A DNA stretch of 8,824 nt from Nitrosomonadales bacterium. Lineage in GTDB: Bacteria > Pseudomonadota > Gammaproteobacteria > Burkholderiales > SG8-41. The notes beneath the pieces were generated by a model. The model was not told the DNA's origin and made no database searches. It was given only the letters and a program-made list of their open reading frames with translations. Both the position numbers and the translations under genes were made by a program. Positions 7,327 through 8,824 of this stretch are shown piece by piece; the stretch's first letter is position 1, and each line of letters starts with the position of its first letter. The stretch covers positions 1 through 8,824 of the forward strand of contig VFLF01000785.1 in NCBI GenBank assembly GCA_009885185.1, read 5' to 3'.

Positions 7327-7355
7327 ATTAGACCATTCTTGCACAACCTTGTCAG
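7327..7355 (-). promoter_or_regulatory. Sigma70-type promoter candidate for mutS
   Basis: On the minus strand a -35 box CTGACA (7355-7350) and a -10 box TCTAAT (7332-7327) are separated by exactly 17 nt, each matching consensus at 5 of 6 positions. Transcription would begin near 7320, leaving a leader of about 80 nt before the TTG of mutS. The promoter sits only about 45 nt from the integrase start, so it lies in the spacer an inserted element could have brought in or altered. Confidence 0.55.
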
Positions 7356-7362
7356 ACAGTTT

Positions 7363-7383
7363 GGTGTAGGTGGCGGTATAGGT
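7363..7383 (+). repeat. Tandem 9-bp near-repeat upstream of the integrase
   Basis: GGTGTAGGT (7363-7371) and GGTATAGGT (7375-7383) differ at one base and are separated by GGC, a 12-bp period. Short direct repeats just upstream of int genes are commonly arm-type binding sites for the integrase N-terminal domain or for an excisionase. That role is inferred from position only. Confidence 0.45.
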
Positions 7384-7399
7384 TTACGATCATTTTGAA

Positions 7400-8641
7400 A
7401 TGAAGAAACCACTTCCTTTACTGACTCCCCGGATTATCTCCGACATGCGACCCGGTGACGAGTGCGGGGATACCGACTACCCCGGATTGCGGGTGCGCCG
7501 CACGAATGCCGCCCGCGTGTTTTTCTATCGCTATCGCTCACTTGATGGTGCGTTGCGTGAGATTAAGCTTGGCGAATTTGGTGCTATGACTTTGGCTGAG
7601 GCTCGAAAGGCTTTGGGAAGGCTCAAACTTGATCGTGAAAAGGGTATTGACCCCCAGCTACAGAAGCAGCACGTACGAAACGAAGCGCGCCAGCAACGTG
7701 AAGCGGAAAGGCAAGCCAAGTATACGGTTGAAAAACTCGTCGAAGACTACATTGCCGAGAGATTGGACAAACAAAAGCGAGGCTACGAAGGGGCTCGGCT
7801 CTTGCGTCGTGATTTCCTTCCAAAGCTCGGGGATCGGGCCGCTACTGCTCTGACGCGACGGGTTTTACAGGATGAAGTAATTCGACCAATGTTGAAGCGC
7901 GCTCCGCGCGGCGGCACATATCTGCTTTCGCGCATACGTTGCGCTTACATGCACGCCGTAGAACAAGGGCGCATTCCAGATGACTTTGTGTTTCCGACAC
8001 TTGGTATCAAAGGCGCGCCTCAGGTGCGTAGAAAACGTGCCTTTACGGATGCTGAACTCGCGACGTTCATCCGGTGGCTACCACGCAGCCCCTATAGCCG
8101 TACCGTGCGCGATGCGCTTCTCTTGGTGTTGTTCACCGGTTGCCGATCAGGTGAAGTGGTCGCTGCGCTCTGGCGCGATGTTGATCTTGAGCGTGCGGTT
8201 TGGGCTCTTCGCGAGACGAAGAACGGTGAACCCCATGACGTAATGCTTGCGAGCCAGGCTGTTAACCTATTGAAAGTTCGTCGATCGTTGGATGACATCT
8301 TCGTATTTCCTTCGCCAGTGGGCGGCCGCCATGTGGGTCAAAAAGCACTGGGACTCGCGCAATATGAAGCGCGTAAGGAATCCAAGGATGTGCCGCGAGC
8401 CGACCCAATTGAGGTGGCGTGGACGGTTCATGATTTGCGTCGCACGGTGGCTACCGGACTTGCAAAGCTTGGCTGCTCGCGCGTCGTGCAGGACCGTATT
8501 CTCAATCACGTTGATAGTTCCGTAAGCGCCATCTATGATCGGCATCGCTATGATATCGAGGCGCGGGAATGGTTGCAGAAGTGGGCGGATTATCTTGAAT
8601 CGCTAACGGTGCGCAACGTGGTGCCGTTGCGTGCCGCCTGA
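7400..8641 (+). CDS. P4-type tyrosine recombinase / integrase (DUF4102 N-terminus)
   Basis: This 413-aa site-specific recombinase cuts and rejoins DNA at attachment sites to integrate or excise a mobile element. Residues 1-95 form the DUF4102-like arm-binding region (LTPRIISDM, GLRVRRT, FFYRYRS, IKLGEFGAMTLAEARK, KGIDPQ). A helical core-binding region spans about 108-205, and the catalytic domain runs from about 215 to the end. The full catalytic set is visible: R249 in TGCRSGE, K274 in ETKNGEP, H344 and R347 in HDLRR, H370 in ILNHVD, and the nucleophile Y379 in AIYDRHRY. No frameshift or lost motif is seen, so it should be active. Base composition is lower in GC than the mutS-side genes, consistent with horizontal origin. 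The start at 7400 has no strong Shine-Dalgarno, but translation from it begins directly with the family N-terminus. It is divergent from mutS and convergent with the partial gene to its right. Confidence 0.95.
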   Translation: MKKPLPLLTPRIISDMRPGDECGDTDYPGLRVRRTNAARVFFYRYRSLDGALREIKLGEFGAMTLAEARKALGRLKLDREKGIDPQLQKQHVRNEARQQREAERQAKYTVEKLVEDYIAERLDKQKRGYEGARLLRRDFLPKLGDRAATALTRRVLQDEVIRPMLKRAPRGGTYLLSRIRCAYMHAVEQGRIPDDFVFPTLGIKGAPQVRRKRAFTDAELATFIRWLPRSPYSRTVRDALLLVLFTGCRSGEVVAALWRDVDLERAVWALRETKNGEPHDVMLASQAVNLLKVRRSLDDIFVFPSPVGGRHVGQKALGLAQYEARKESKDVPRADPIEVAWTVHDLRRTVATGLAKLGCSRVVQDRILNHVDSSVSAIYDRHRYDIEAREWLQKWADYLESLTVRNVVPLRAA

Positions 8642-8653
8642 CCTGCAGTCTCC

Positions 8654-8824
8654 CTACTCGTCGTCGAGCGCGGGGCACTTGGCATTGACGAGTGGATCAA
8701 TCCAATCTGCTTTGTGCCGTGCCCATGCTATCCACTGCCCGAGTTCGCTGTCCGGTCCAATGCGGCCGTGCTCGTGCGTCGCCTTCGTTTCGACAGCAGC
8801 AACGTAGGCGCGAATATCTTCCGA
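8654..8824 (-). CDS. C-terminal end of an unrecognised protein (partial, 56 aa)
   Basis: Reading leftwards from the right edge, the minus strand stays open for 56 codons and ends in TAG at 8654-8656. The visible tail is hydrophilic and looks like genuine coding sequence: it starts SEDIRAYVAAVE, contains ELGQWIAWARHKADWIDPLV, and ends in an acidic LDDE. Similar Trp-rich tails ending in ADxxDPL occur, as I recall, in uncharacterised proteins of mobile regions, but I cannot name a family. It faces the integrase tail to tail with 12 nt between the stop codons, so it is presumably element cargo. No function is assigned. Confidence 0.65.
   Translation of the reverse strand, partial: SEDIRAYVAAVETKATHEHGRIGPDSELGQWIAWARHKADWIDPLVNAKCPALDDE

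Larger units (their letters stand above)
7242..7399. other. AT-rich divergent spacer between mutS and integrase; candidate element boundary
   Basis: This 158-nt spacer is visibly richer in A and T than mutS. It holds the proposed mutS promoter and a tandem near-repeat upstream of the integrase. No tRNA or other typical integration target is seen. If the integrase belongs to an integrated element, the attachment site should lie here or in the first codons of mutS, but without the other end of the element no core sequence can be identified. Confidence 0.35.

Noticed and set aside
6462..7331. A 289-aa plus-strand open frame antisense to the mutS 5' half and reaching into the spacer
   Set aside because: The translation is rich in Arg, His and Ala with no recognisable motif, as expected for an antisense shadow of a GC-rich gene. 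No ribosome binding site supports it.
7346..7360. TGTC-A-GACA palindrome near the mutS -35 box as an operator
   Set aside because: The arms are only four bases and do not extend, which is within chance for this length of sequence; it also overlaps the promoter hexamer.
7165..7398. A 77-aa plus-strand frame ending two bases before the integrase start
   Set aside because: It begins antisense to the mutS N-terminus and crosses the promoter spacer. The composition is irregular and no Shine-Dalgarno is seen.
8642..8653. Bidirectional terminator between the convergent integrase and unknown gene
   Set aside because: The 12-nt gap holds only a CTGCAG hexamer and no hairpin with a U-run.

Overview
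The window looks like a stretch of a GC-rich Burkholderiales-type betaproteobacterial chromosome that runs into the edge of a mobile element. The host assignment is an inference from the MutS sequence style, from a Bug/TctC-type extracytoplasmic receptor (a family greatly expanded in Burkholderiales) and from the high GC of the minus-strand genes. No rRNA, tRNA or CRISPR is present, so the window alone does not give the species.

Left and centre (1-7241) is one unbroken minus-strand series. In transcription order it is mutS (7241-4659), a secreted metallophosphoesterase-like protein (4616-3672), an alpha/beta hydrolase (3640-2786), a PIN-domain putative toxin/RNase (2786-2346), a ModA-like binding-fold protein without a signal peptide (2276-1593), an exported NHL-type beta-propeller (1570-476), and the N-terminal 155 residues of a Bug-family solute receptor that runs off the left edge (466-1). 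Gaps are small (42, 31, -1, 69, 22 and 9 nt) and I see no terminator hairpin between genes, so polycistronic transcription is plausible. The two largest gaps (42 and 69 nt) are very AT-rich. They carry the same 16-nt word exactly 13 nt upstream of the downstream start codon, which splits the series into mutS, the phosphoesterase/hydrolase/PIN trio, and the ModA-like/propeller/Bug trio.

Right side (7242-8824): a 158-nt AT-rich divergent spacer carries a good sigma70-like promoter facing mutS and a tandem 9-bp near-repeat facing the other way. Next comes a complete P4-type tyrosine integrase on the plus strand (7400-8641), with visibly lower GC than mutS. Convergent with it is the last 56 codons of an unrecognised protein (8824-8654). 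No tRNA lies beside the integrase. It sits directly at the 5' end of mutS, which invites the hypothesis that an integrated element borders, and may influence, the mismatch-repair gene.

Functionally, mutS is the only well-defined housekeeping gene. The three ligand-binding or propeller proteins at the left end have no permease in view. The most unusual features are the paired leader repeat, the integrase-mutS junction, and the signal-less ModA-like protein clustered with two exported proteins.
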